Below, one piece after another: positions 35,960 through 46,618 of a DNA stretch of 64,000 nt; the first letter of the stretch is position 1, and each line of letters begins with the position of its first letter. The stretch lies in the NCBI GenBank assembly GCA_029215795.1, contig JARDYH010000002.1, forward strand, positions 300,235,973 through 300,299,972, given 5' to 3'. A program made the position numbers and the translations under genes. This DNA is from Anniella stebbinsi. Taxonomy: Eukaryota > Chordata > Lepidosauria > Squamata > Anniellidae. Under the pieces are notes generated by a model. The model saw only the letters and a program-made list of their open reading frames with translations, searched no databases and was not told where the DNA came from.

Positions 35960-36430
35960 GTCATATGAGTCATGTAATGCCAAACCAGTTCAGTGCTACT
36001 GAATTGAACCTTGTGCTCATGCGCTTTCCCCTTGCCCTGCATACTCATGAAGTTATGTCCTTTGAATAAGCAAACTATGATTTCCACTTGCCTTACAAAC
36101 TAGCACTGCAAACTAGTTTCAAACCATGGTTTTCGATCTTTGTTTGGACCAAGTGCTGGTTTGGATCTAACAGCAAACTATGGTTTGAACTAAAGAAGTC
36201 ACAACAAATTGAAACAAGCCTCATTCACTTGTAGAAGTAGAAACAAAGCCACACTGCTTACTCACCCCCTGGTGTCCATATATTGGGCATGGACGTTTGA
36301 CAAGGAAGCCTACGTGTCTAGATTTTATCATACATGACTTAGAGCTGTGATCACACAGGTTTCTAGATTGAGTGGACTTTATGCACATAGGCATCCCATT
36401 TTCAGAATCCATGTTCAATGTTTAGATACC
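35960..36430. mobile_element. Possible MITE remnant (CAAACTATGGTTTG words)
   Basis: Several inverted words of the type AAACTATG, CAAACCATGGTTTT, AGCAAACTATGGTTTGAACT cluster between 36070 and 36200, as in palindromic MITEs. Outer boundaries are not visible. Confidence 0.3.
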
Positions 36431-36829
36431 AAGTTTGGGGGGGGGCAATGAGGCTCCACATCCCCTTCTATACTTTCAGATTTCTTCACACTTATGTGTG
36501 GAACGCAGCTATCAGGCACAACAAGAGTGGGAGAAGGAGGAAGAGGAAAGTGAACAAATACAAGGGTTGACAGTGGGTTGGTTGTTCACCTGGATGGGAG
36601 CTCGTGCAGAACAACAACAGCTTCAGGAAGGGGTGGCACACCAGCTGTGGACTTCAGGATTATAGCGAGAGAGCTGGAAAAGCCATGAAAAATCCAGTCA
36701 CCGATATTCCTGAATAACTGAGGGGTCATCCCAAGATCACTGTGGGAGTAGGTGAATGTCATGTGGCCCAGTAGGGATGACCTCAATATATTGTGAAATA
36801 AACAGCTAGTGTGGATAAGACCAGTCATG

Positions 36830-36885
36830 TTTAGAGTAGGCCCACTGAAATCTATGGGACAAATTAGTCATAACTATGTTGGATG
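36830..36885. mobile_element. Fragment of the GGGTTGTATC MITE family
   Basis: TAGAGTAGGCCCACTGAAAT, CTATGGGACAAATTAGTCAT and AACTATGTTGGAT match the right half of the 16400 element. Confidence 0.45.
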
Positions 36886-36896
36886 AGAAGAAGAAG

Positions 36897-36926
<30 letters not shown>
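36886..36926. repeat. (AAG)n microsatellite
   Basis: About 13 AAG units, forming the tail of the adjoining LINE. Confidence 0.9.
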
Positions 36927-36927
<1 letters not shown>

Positions 36928-37135
36928 TTATTTCTTACCCACCTCTCCCTCTGGATCGAGGCAGGGAACAACACCAAATATAAAATACATAAAACTGATT
37001 AAAAGCACATAAAACTAATATATCATTAAAATACCAATAAAACACCAATAAAACTCTAAAAATTCATCTGGGTAGGCCTGCCAGAAGAGATCGGTCTTTA
37101 TGGCTTTCTTAAAGTCAAAGAGACTGTTAAGTTAA
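36927..37135 (-). mobile_element. LINE 3' tail, minus orientation
   Basis: GTTTATTTCTTACCCACCTC, TCCCTCTGGATCGAGGCAGG, GAACAACACCAAATATAAAA, ACTGATTAAAAGCACATAAA and then GAGATCGGTCTTTATGGCTT, TCTTAAAGTCAAAGAGACTG. The longest copy of this tail family in the window. Confidence 0.65.
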
Positions 37136-38689
37136 TCCAAGTCATAATATGGTAATACCAGACAGAGTTATCAGAAGCAATAGTCTTCATTGCACATAAT
37201 AGCCGTAATACCAATTAGAGGTAACATTTCCTAACTTTCTAACTATGGGTTGGAGATTAGGATTGTTCTCTCTTTCTACCCCAACAATGCAAATTCCCCT
37301 CTCCCTGCTGTGGTTTCTACAAACATAGTTTGCCATGACATCCAAAGCAGAACTAATGACTAATGAGTGCAATACATTATTTCCTTCACACCAGAATTTG
37401 AAAATTCAGTGGTTTTTGCAGGCTATGGTTTGGAACAATCCTGGTTTGCATTAGCCATAATTATTTCTGATTCAAATGCCTGAAAACACCCAGAGTGATG
37501 TAGTGGTTACATCCAATTATAGCCATCTATACTTTAAAGGAAGTGTGGAATAAAATTGTAATAAATAAATATAATGGCATAGCAAGCAATGGTCATAGAA
37601 AACCATTAAGGAAAGGGGATACTGCACACGAGCTGTGGTTTGGAGACTAGGAAGTATGACATCTGGATTGAGCCAATACTGTTAACTCCTCACTGAAGGG
37701 TGCATACAACAAAGCACAAAAGTAAGTGCTCATTTCGTTTTAAACATTCACAGAAGACTGCTTACATGTTCAAGGTTACTCAAATATCACCAGGATATTT
37801 TACATGTGCAAAGACGTTCAGATACTAAAAAGTAACAGCAGAAAATATACAACTAAATTACTATCGATTTTATACCACCTTTGTTATGAACCCCATCAAG
37901 AGAGAACAACAATATCTATTCTTGTGATTATGACCTGTCTGCTACCAATGATGATATTGCTACCGTGTGTCCAAAAAATAAAAAAAGTAGTTAGTTTGTC
38001 GAACCTAAATTATCTGGTAGTATCTATATAACCAATACAGGGGGAAAAACAACAACACTGGTGCTACTTGGCTGTGTAAATGGTGCCTAAATCAAGCGAA
38101 CAAGTAGCTCTGAATAACTGAGATGCAAACAATGGGATCATTGAGCATTTCGAACATGCTAAAAATGAAGGACATGGTCTTTATGCTTCCCTTATTCAAG
38201 CAGGAAGTCTCAGGGAAGTTGATGAGACTTCTGGGTGTGCAAGGAATGTAGAAACAGATCTCTTATAGAACTTGTAGCATATTCTCTAAGAGAGAGACAA
38301 GCCTGCTACTCTCTCATTAAAGGTTTTGCTGGAGGAACATTTGAAATGCTCTTTTTTATTAATTTATTTAGGTGTAAGTAGGAGTAGTGAAAATCTACTA
38401 ATCCAATAGTTATGTTTTATGTAAGAAAACCATTGATTCTCAATGATTAACAATGTTAATCAAAGTTAATAGTGTCCCTGCCCTTGACTTAATTTACTTA
38501 AAGCTAAAATAAATGGCTAAAAACAAAATTATTAGTATATTTTGGTGCTTCATAATTGGTGCAGAAAGTTAAAGTTCAGTTATCTTCTTAGTAAATATTT
38601 ATACTGTCCCTCTTTCCCATTCATTCTGCATTTTCCACATACACACAAAAACTGACTGTAGCCTACATCTGCAATTCATTGACTTTACA
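37136..38689. other. Intron 3, no clear feature
   Basis: Mixed DNA. A SINE-head-like word, GTGATGTAGTGGTTACATCC, at 37495 may be a fragment. No exon recognised. Confidence 0.35.
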
Positions 38690-38990
38690 ATTTACCACAT
38701 GTTGAGATGGAGAGGTCTCAGCTCCATTTGAATCATTGCACAAATATGCAAGTGATTTATCGTTTTAAAACTGAAGACTGCAAAAGAACGACTCCACTTT
38801 TCCTGCATATTACTCTCCTGGCAGACCATGAACAATTACAGTTCGTACTAATTAAGCTCTGTAAAATGTGCTGTACCCTGTTAATGCCAACCAGGCTCCC
38901 AAATTTCTTTTCACTATGCCAAACTTCAGCTAGCAACTTAACTCGTTCATGGCTGCCTGCTCGACTGTGTACACAGCTTCAATAAGAATG
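38690..38990. promoter_or_regulatory. Candidate conserved non-coding element in intron 3
   Basis: Repeat-free block with CACAAATATGCAAGTGATTT (octamer-like ATATGCAAG), TTCGTACTAATTAAGCTCTG (homeodomain core TAATTA) and CTAGCAACTTAACTCGTTCA. A 92-codon plus frame spans it (38707-38985), but it has no known domain, lies antisense to TCF7L2, and lacks a start context; I think the open frame is incidental to a constrained non-coding block. Confidence 0.3.
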
Positions 38991-40329
38991 AGGATCAAGG
39001 TTTTGGAGTACGTAAAGGAAAAGAATACAAAAGAACAGACCAAGTGCCAACCTAAAATTAAAGAGTTGCAAATGAATTAATTATCTTGGGAAACAGACCA
39101 ACACCACTACTGATAACCTGCTAAAAGGTCCTACCACATCACCTCTGTAATGCGGTGTTAAGGGATTCAGGTTTATCCCTAGAGGCTAATAAGTTACAGA
39201 ACTGTACCAGTTAGGAAAATTCATAAAAGATTGTCCTAGACTTCTTGAACATTTACTAGTAGAAAAGTGGGGGGGGGGGGATGTATGTGAGATTGTATCT
39301 TCTTTTTTTAAAAAAAGTCAGGGTTTTGAATAGAAGAGGGGGGAATATGGGGGAAACAAGTGTGTTTCTTCTCTTCAGTCTCCCTTGCAAAATCAGTAAT
39401 TTGAATGTGACAGTGTACATCACTATTCCTAGGACGTTCTTTTAAACCAAGACAGATCCTTTAGACTATTAGTATAAGATAAAAACAAGAGATGCATCAA
39501 CATGTAAACCAAGAAAGAAGCACTCTTACATTTGGAGGCATTTAAATAATTCCCTCCTTTAACCCAGGGAGTTCTGGAGGGAATCCCCTCAAGAGATGCT
39601 TCTTCTCTGGCCCCAAGACTTTCCAGACACATAAGAGCCAATCAGTCCCTAGATCCCCTGCTTCCTTTTCAGCAGTTGAGCTAAACATTTTTTCCCAAAG
39701 ATCCCTACACATTAGCATTCTTCCTTAGACAACCAATTATTCTCCCCTGACCTCTGGATTTTTCTACATTCTTTCCAAGATACACATTTTTCTAATGTGC
39801 TTTCTTTTCAAGTCCCTTGTCTGTAAACTCAGATTTTATTCCATTCCCTAAAAGATGGAAGGAAGGGAACATGCATTACAATTAGCTTTTAAAACTGAAA
39901 AAAAAACTGGTTTGTTCTCTGAATTACTTTTTTTGTGTATTGAAACAAAGATTTCTTTTTAAAAAAAATCATAAACATACATTCTATCCAGATATAGATT
40001 AATAATACATTTAAATTGTGAATTAATCCAGGCATGTTATTTTTTTACCCCTCCCAGCTATATCAAATATATGGAGGATTCTATCAGGTTTCTTGAAAGT
40101 ATTCTGGGAAATATTTTGCAAGGTTCCTGTCTAGATATCTATACAAGATTGTGAGCATGCTGATAAAAGAATACAGGCTGTGCTAAAGACTTACTTAAGG
40201 CTCTTCACATTGCCCCTCAGCATAGCAAGGGTTAATTCTGAATCACATGAAAAGGCCAGCCCTGCACTTAGGAGAACAAACCCCAAGCCCCCACCCACAC
40301 AGGGGGAAAAAAACCAATCTAAGCTTTTC
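38991..40329. other. Intron 3, no feature recognised
   Basis: AT-rich unique DNA with a run of 12 G at 39269-39280 and A-runs at 39308-39317, 39898-39906 and 39960-39967. Confidence 0.4.
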
Positions 40330-40640
40330 ATGGGTTTATTTCCCCAATTTCCCCCTCTCTCATTGCTTATAATTAGTGAAAGAAACCTGAGCCACTGCCA
40401 GTGTCTGTGGACCTTGGATATTATAAGGCCAGCGTGGCGTCAAATATCTTAACATTCATAAGTGTTATAGGCTGTAAATAAACCCTGCAGATTTATGACC
40501 CTTCAGTGCCTGCCAGCAAATGACTGTGGCACATTTCTTTCAGCAGACCTGTTGAGGTGCAAGTTTGCCTTTGGTTGTAAAATTAACCATTTCCTTCACA
40601 AACGTGCCCAATTACGAGTCAATGGGAAGGTTCTGCTTGC
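40330..40640. promoter_or_regulatory. Candidate conserved non-coding element in intron 3
   Basis: Repeat-free, moderate GC: ATTGCTTATAATTAGTGAAA, GGACCTTGGATATTATAAGG, CCAGCGTGGCGTCAAATATC, AATAAACCCTGCAGATTTAT, AAATGACTGTGGCACATTTC and CAATTACGAGTCAATGGGAA. Two CpGs in GGCGTC/AACGTG context survive in an otherwise CpG-poor intron, suggestive of constraint. Inference. Confidence 0.3.
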
Positions 40641-40681
40641 ATATTTGCCATAACTCAGTACAAAGAGAACACAGGGATACC

Positions 40682-40684
40682 AAA

Positions 40685-40728
<44 letters not shown>
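40682..40728. repeat. (GAAA)n microsatellite
   Basis: About 11 GAAA units directly after the candidate element. The KKERKKERKKE frame that reads through it is an artefact. Confidence 0.95.
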
Positions 40729-42479
40729 GGGAGGCTTGGAAGAATACAAACTCTTCTTACTGTGCAAACAATAAAGCAGCTGTGTCTGCAGTAGTTAAAA
40801 GTCTGAAACACCAAGAGACAAAAAGTTCCCACAACAGGTAAGGTGTGGGAAGAACATTCTAATTCCACCTACAACCCTGAATAGAAAAACATAAGCAAAC
40901 ATCATTGCTTTCTTATGTGCAAATCTTTCGTCTTCTTTTTTATGCCAAAATATATGCTCTAAGAGCAACCATGAACTACTGCCCCCGACTCCACTCCACC
41001 CTGGCACCGCAACAGTCACCCCTATACCCTGTTTAGGAAAGCATTTGCTAAATCCAGGTTGTCTCATGCTTAACAACCATAATCCAACTTCCACATGACA
41101 GCCAGACAGCTGGAAATGGGGGACGTGCAGTTTTAGTCATGGTGTAGGAACAGACATCCTCGCAAAAGAAAATTAAAATAAAACCCTGCAGCTGTCCTTT
41201 CTTTAGCCTGCTTTTTAAAAAATGAATTTTCTTACGAATACACAAAACCTGGATTTTTTTAACCAAAATACTTGGAAGGCTGAGTTAAATGTTATGTTTT
41301 AAAAGATATTTTACAACGGCAACATTTGGGACATCCAAGTAAAAAGATGTTGTGAATTTCACTATAATGAAGAAGCATGAAACTTTACTTCTACAGAGCT
41401 TTGTAATCTTCACCTCCCACACCTTTCAAGTGAGAAGCTGGCTGATGATCATTCACTGATTTGTTTCCCTTTAAAATGAAATCATGCTAGGGAAATTTAA
41501 ATGCTTTATTTAGACAAAGTTTACAAAGATAAAGCCAGTTGCTATTTGTATATGGCTAACAGACTACATCTGAAGCAGGAACAGTGTTTTAACATTGCTA
41601 AGAACTGATTCCCATTTGATTGATGTCAGAAGAGCATCTGTTGAAAATAGCTACACAGTTTCAGTATAAAGGGGAGACCGCTTATTGTTTTAATGCCATA
41701 AAGAAGGTGTATAGTACAATTCAATTAATAGCTTATCCATGCCATGAAGCACAAACACACTGACATATGAAAACTGTATGTACATTATGAACATCCAACG
41801 AGTTTAACACCATAACCCTTATTTCAAAATCAAGGAAGACTTCAACCCTAAAGATTAGTAATGAATCAAACCATCACATTGGAAGCAGAATTCTTAACAA
41901 TGCTGAGCCATAAATATTTCTAAAGGAGATGAAAAACAAATTAGCATAAATACCAAAGAAGGGCAGGAACACCTGTTCTTTTTTTCACCACGATAAGCAT
42001 TTCATTGTTCTCTATTTAAAATGTAATGACCTGTGTAATTACAGTAATATTACATTGTATTGCAGGGGCTCAGAATGTCACACTTTTGAAAAGTGTTGTC
42101 AAAACAATTCAAGACAGGGGAAAGGGGAGGTGGGGGATGCCATTAACTCTTCACACTCTGGCACCTACATTCTTGTACAGAAGATTATATAGTTTGATTC
42201 ATGGGATAAAAGGAAGAAGCTACATTTTTCAAGGCATTATTTTTTAAGTATTTCCATCAAAGAGTCTTCACCAAATCACAAATAAGTCACTCCCATATTT
42301 CGCTATCCTAGCCATTTTAAATTCAGCAAAAAATGCAAGACGTTTCCCCACTGAACACTCTGAAACAAATCTCTGAAACAATACAAATAGGCACATGTAA
42401 CAACACTCATGGAAAAAATCATATGTTAATATTAACATTATTTTTGTAACCAGGATTATATATAACTACTTAATTGTTT
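40729..42479. other. Intron 3, repeat-poor DNA
   Basis: Mostly unique AT-rich sequence with no exon. Some may be constrained, but nothing distinctive stands out. Confidence 0.4.
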
Positions 42480-42755
42480 CACCAATTAATTCTGAAATGA
42501 AGTTACTTTTATTATCCCTATTGCAACAGTCCCTCTACAAGTGTATTCTTGAATGCATTATTTCATTTCTAACACAGCCTTTCCTAATGCATATTAGTCC
42601 TCTTAAGAGCCAGACACATTATCAAAGCCAACATGAGCATTATGCAGAAGAATCTGTCATTTCAAAGTAGCATTATTGCTATCAAGCTTTATGAAGTCTT
42701 CAGCAATTAAAGCATTATTTCTAAGGTAATGTATTATTCATCATAAACAGATATA
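42480..42755. promoter_or_regulatory. Candidate conserved non-coding element in intron 3
   Basis: AT-rich but high-complexity: TTTATTATCCCTATTGCAAC, TTCCTAATGCATATTAGTCC (palindromic AATGCATATTA octamer-like core), ACACATTATCAAAGCCAACA (a TCF-type ATCAAAG), TATCAAGCTTTATGAAGTCT, AGCAATTAAAGCATTATTTC. Inference from texture. Confidence 0.25.
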
Positions 42756-42848
42756 GTCTGCAATCCTATACACACTTACCTGGTAGTGAGTCTTATTGAC
42801 CTCAATGAGGCTTACAACTGGGTAGATATGTATAGGATTGCACTTTTA
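42756..42848. mobile_element. CAATCC palindromic repeat, full copy
   Basis: GCAATCCTATACACACTTAC, CTGGTAGTGAGTCTTATTGA, CCTCAATGAGGCTTACAACT, GGGTAGATATGTATAGGATT GCAC. Both arms intact: GCAATCCTATAC and GTATAGGATTGC are exact reverse complements. Confidence 0.8.
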
Positions 42849-45653
42849 ATGATTATTCAGAATACTCTGTTTTTTTAAAGTGGAAAATCAGAAATCAGTG
42901 TTGCTAGGCACCTTGTGAATATCAAAGAAGTGAAGGATATATTTAAGAATAGCTAAATCATCTAAATAAAAATAAAAGAACAACCTGGCACTGAAAAAGG
43001 AAATAAACTGTTAAAACTAAAATGATTAATATGGAACATTAGGTCAAGATTTAGTGTGATATTTCTATACATTGTTTATTTCCTTACACCTTGCATTAAA
43101 AAAAATAAAGCCCTAATTCTTGGAATGTACCTTGAACAGTAGAACAGAAAATCAGCTCTTTATATATTAAATTATTCTGCTTTGCGGCATAAATGAATAA
43201 TGATTTCTTTTAAAACCATAATAATTTAACCGGCATTCACAAATCTATGGAAGTAGAAGAAAGGAAAGGAAATATGTAGTTGGGTGATGTACAAATAATA
43301 AAAATGCCTATTGAATATGGAAAATGCCTTTTAAATCTATGTGATACTAAAGAACAAGTTCACCTGTTATACTAACAGTAAAATAACAGTTTTTATATAA
43401 TGCACTGAATTCACAGAAATAGTGTATTATTACAGAGAGGATGCTTAAATATAGGTGGAACAGAATATATTAATTGATAACTATTGAGGGCCTGATCCAA
43501 AGTCTATTCAAACACCCATACAAATTGTTCCCAATAATTTCAAAACGTAGTAGATATGATTCAGAACAAAGTGATAACCAGTAAGTGCAACTAGATAAAG
43601 ATGTAAATAAATATGAGGCATGACAGTCTCATACTTTTTAAATAAACAACGTATGTCTATTGTCACCTGCCAACCTAATTTAAATTTCCAAAATAATTTC
43701 TATTTTGAATAAAAACCACTTCAAGAAATAAAGTTATGTTTTCATAGTAAGCAATTTAAGAAGCCACAAAATAACCACAATATTCCTACTAACATACAAC
43801 AGAGTTTACCTGTCCCATCTTCTCTCCAAATACAACATTCAGTCACCTTTCCTTTTCACTATGCTAAAACTGTGGTCACCAAATTGTCTTCTTGCTATAA
43901 CCATGGCCCCCAAAATAAAAGCAAATTATGAAATATCTTAACTGGGTTAACCTCATCCTTGAAAACATTTAAAAATATACAAGTAAACACTATTTTGTCA
44001 TCCTTCCCCCCTGTAACCTGTCATCTGAATTTGGACTTTAAGTAAAAACAACCTGATCTGATATTTTAAAACACTTGTAGATTGGACACATTGAAAACAT
44101 TCCATGCTCTAGATAAATACTATCACAGATTCCGCATCAACTTTACAGTGAATGACTATTTCAAATTGATGTCTCATATTACCAGCATAACAGAAAAGAG
44201 GTGACCAGACAAATAGTAGTTTGAAGGAGAGAGAAAAATGGAGTGGGTTGAGGGGGGAATCACTTCAATTAAATTATTAAATAGAAAACTTGAAAGCAAA
44301 TCAAATTGTATACAAATTCTGTACTCCATGGGGGCATTGACACTCATAGTTTTAAAAATATTGGGGGTTTTAAAAACAAGGTTAATGAAGAATATATTAC
44401 TTCTGGACAGAGGAAGTAGAGCTGGCATAAATCCATGAGGTTGTGTGAGAATAGTAGCCAACACTTTACACCTCTCAAAAGTTTAATTAAACCACAATCT
44501 GAGGATAAGGGGCAACTTATGCCCTCCATTCACGCTGCTCCGCCTTCCGTTCCTTCTGCCACACCCATAAAAGTATATATCCTTATGTAAGAATTCTTTT
44601 TGGTTTGGGCTTTTTTTGGGGAACCCCCCCCCCAAAAAAAACCCTTAAGTGAGGGTTTATTTATTTTAGTTAATGGTTTGGGTTTTGTTTTTAAAGGAAG
44701 AGGCGGTTTCTATTTACTGTTTTCATCTGCCTTTTATACCATGTCCTGGCCCTTCCTGAAAATTCAGCTCAGCCACACACAACTAAACAGAGTAAGAGAG
44801 AGAGATCCCTTCAAATCTTGCTTTCCTAACAAAATAAAAGCAACTCCTGCTAGTTAGGCAAGGGAGGGGCACACTGAAAGGTAGGGGTGAGGGTTCACAT
44901 CCACGACTTTTCTATGTTGAATGAGATTCACATCCATGAACAACAAAAAAAGATCTTGTGTCTTTTAGAAAGGCTGCCTTGCAAAAGAATGCAAATAAAA
45001 AAATTCCCGCCCCCAAAAAGATGCCATAAACTTCTCAAAAATTCTTACAAATGCAGGAAAGCAGAAAGACGCCTACAGTTTACTTGCTACCCACAGTATA
45101 TTTTAAAACAAGAGTCCCTTTAAAAAAGAAAGAAAGATGCAATTTAACACCAATTAATCACTCAATGGCAACTGTTCTAGTAAATTAGTAACTCAGCAAG
45201 TAAAGGGTTAAGTGGGAGGAAAGAAAAGGGGGGAGGGGGGAGAGAGAGAAAGAAAGAAACCAAGTCGCCACTCAAGAGGGCAGAAGAAAACAGAGCATTA
45301 TAGAAATTACATAGTTTTGTGGAAATTAGAGCGGAGGATCTGTTACTTAGGTGAAGGGGGAGGGCTGCAACTGCTGGATCCACTTCTTAAGGCTCAAGGC
45401 TGAATCATATACACACCCAAACTAAAAGTAAAGGCATAAACATGTGTAAACAAACCCCCAACCTGCGGAAGGCGCAAAAGTTTGGGAAAGTTTCTGGCAG
45501 CGCTGCCATGACCGGGAGTGGGGACTGGGGGAGGAGCGGGTGGAACATGCAGGGGGTGAGGTGGGGGGGGTTGGCTTCGGAGGTGGCGGTGGGAAGGCCG
45601 GAAACGCACGATCACCGCGTAAAAAGTCAGGGGGGGGGGAAGATGTCACTTAC
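42849..45653. other. Intron 3, proximal part
   Basis: 42850-44500 is AT-rich, unique and featureless to my reading. From about 44580 GC and homopolymer runs increase towards exon 3 (C8A8 at 44624-44640, GGGGGAGGGGGGAGAGAGAG at 45229). Frames such as 45394-45649 minus are proline-rich by composition only. Confidence 0.4.
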
Positions 45654-45778
45654 CGTTCTTGCCGTGGGCGAGAGGGATCCATTGGGGAGGTAGGGGCCGG
45701 TCAGGTCGGGAATCATTATAAAGGGATACCCAGGGTACGGTGGGCCCTTAAACAACCCTCCATCTTGCCTTTTCGCAG
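45654..45778 (-). CDS. TCF7L2: TCF7L2 coding exon 3 (residues 86-127 approx.)
   Basis: 125 nt, phase 1 in and phase 0 out. The acceptor is ...CCATGTTAG before CTGCGAAAAGG, and the donor is ACG then GTAAGTGAC. With the single G from exon 2 it encodes [20 protein letters not shown] and then [22 protein letters not shown]. This follows the beta-catenin-binding domain and is almost identical to mammalian TCF7L2; the one change I can see from memory of the human protein is Ser to Gly in DLT(S/G)PYLPNG at about residue 113. TCF7L1, LEF1 and TCF7 differ more here. The open frame continues into the intron as VSDIFPPP, which is read-through. The next exon of the transcript is not in the window or not recognised. 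Confidence 0.95.
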
Positions 45779-45995
45779 CTAACATGGCGGGGCAACGAGG
45801 AACGAGGAGAAAATAGAAGGGGAGGGAAATCACGGTTAGAATGTGTTTCGCAAAACAAAAACTATTTAAGAGTTAACAGAGAGCACATCTGGGGAGTGGG
45901 GGGGTCACTGAAGAGTTCCAGATCTATTCTCTCCCCCTCCCCCCCACTACCACAGGGAAAAGGGGGTTGCTGGAAAAGAGTGATCAGCAACTTAC
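45779..45995 (-). other. TCF7L2: TCF7L2 intron 2
   Basis: 217 nt with donor GTAAGTTG and acceptor GTTAG, preceded by a pyrimidine-rich CCTTCTATTTTCTCC tract. Contains a C-run (G-run on plus) at 45897-45903. Confidence 0.9.
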
Positions 45996-46062
45996 CTTCC
46001 TCTAAACTTTCTCTGGATTTATCTCTGAAACTTTCGGACCTTGGCGGAGGCCGCCTCTCCGC
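45996..46062 (-). CDS. TCF7L2: TCF7L2 coding exon 2 (residues 64-86 approx.)
   Basis: 67 nt, phase 0 in and phase 1 out. Acceptor TTTTTGGATGTAAG then GCGGAGAGGCGG; donor GAGGAAG then GTAAGTTG. It encodes AERRPPPRSESFRDKSRESL EE plus one base. Length and phases equal those of mammalian TCF7L2 exon 2 as I remember it, and the peptide is unchanged from the mammalian one. A longer minus frame of 154 codons (45862-46326) covers this exon only because introns 1 and 2 happen to be open; the flanking residues are not protein. Confidence 0.95.
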
Positions 46063-46429
46063 CTTACATCCAAAAAGGGTGAAAAATAAAACATAACGAA
46101 AAGCCAGCAGAAGAGTGGACGGGAAAGGCAGGTTGATGGGAGTAAGGGGGGGGGGGAGAGAGAAAGAGAACAAGTTAGAAGTTTGTGCAAAACTTGACAC
46201 AACAAAGATATCGCTAAACCCACCACAGTAGCAACAGGGCAATCGCCGATTAAGGAGGAAGAAACAAGAGTTGCAATACAGGGCAAAAACTCGCTCGTCG
46301 AACTCGTCTCTCCCCCCACCCACCATCCGTTACAATTCTCTTCTTCCCCCCGTACCCCAACACTTCTCTGCGGGAACCCCCAAGGTGGAGTAAGGCAGGT
46401 GACTTTGAAAGGGGGGGGTCCTTTCTTAC
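46063..46429 (-). other. TCF7L2: TCF7L2 intron 1
   Basis: 367 nt with donor GTAAGAAAGG and acceptor GGATGTAAG. C-runs lie at 46411-46418, eleven bases from the donor, and at 46146-46156 (G-runs on the plus strand). Very short, as is typical of the first two introns of this gene. Confidence 0.9.
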
Positions 46430-46618
46430 CTCCGAGTCTGAGGAGCTGTTTTGATTCGTTTCTGATTCATTGACTAAAGACGATTTGACATCGGCTAAAT
46501 CCCTCTCTGCCGAAGAGTTCTCCGAGATCTTCTCTTCTTGCTCCCCTTCGTCTTTAAAAGAGATCAATTCATCGTTTGCCCCCAAATCGTCCCCTCCACC
46601 GCCATTGAGTTGCGGCAT
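46430..46618 (-). CDS. TCF7L2: TCF7L2 coding exon 1, beta-catenin-binding domain (residues 1-63)
   Basis: 189 nt from ATG at 46618 to GAG at 46430, followed by the donor GTAAGA. It encodes [63 protein letters not shown]. This is the N-terminal domain that docks on the armadillo groove of beta-catenin in the nucleus. The contacts known from the human complex are all present: Asp16, Glu24 and Glu29 in the extended and acidic part, and Leu41, Val44 and Leu48 in the helix. Compared with the human sequence as I remember it, residue 31 is Ile instead of Ser, just outside these contacts. The N-terminus [13 protein letters not shown] distinguishes TCF7L2 from TCF7L1, TCF7 and LEF1. The ATG is preceded by no other ATG back to the TATA-like box. 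Confidence 0.97.

Noticed and set aside
40565..40774. Lysine/glutamate-rich KKERKKERKKE frame
   Set aside because: It is the GAAA microsatellite read in one frame.
45862..46326. 154-codon minus frame containing AERRPPPRSESF
   Set aside because: Only the central 22 codons are TCF7L2 exon 2; the rest is introns 1 and 2 that happen to lack stops. Splice sites at both ends of the 67-nt exon are clear.
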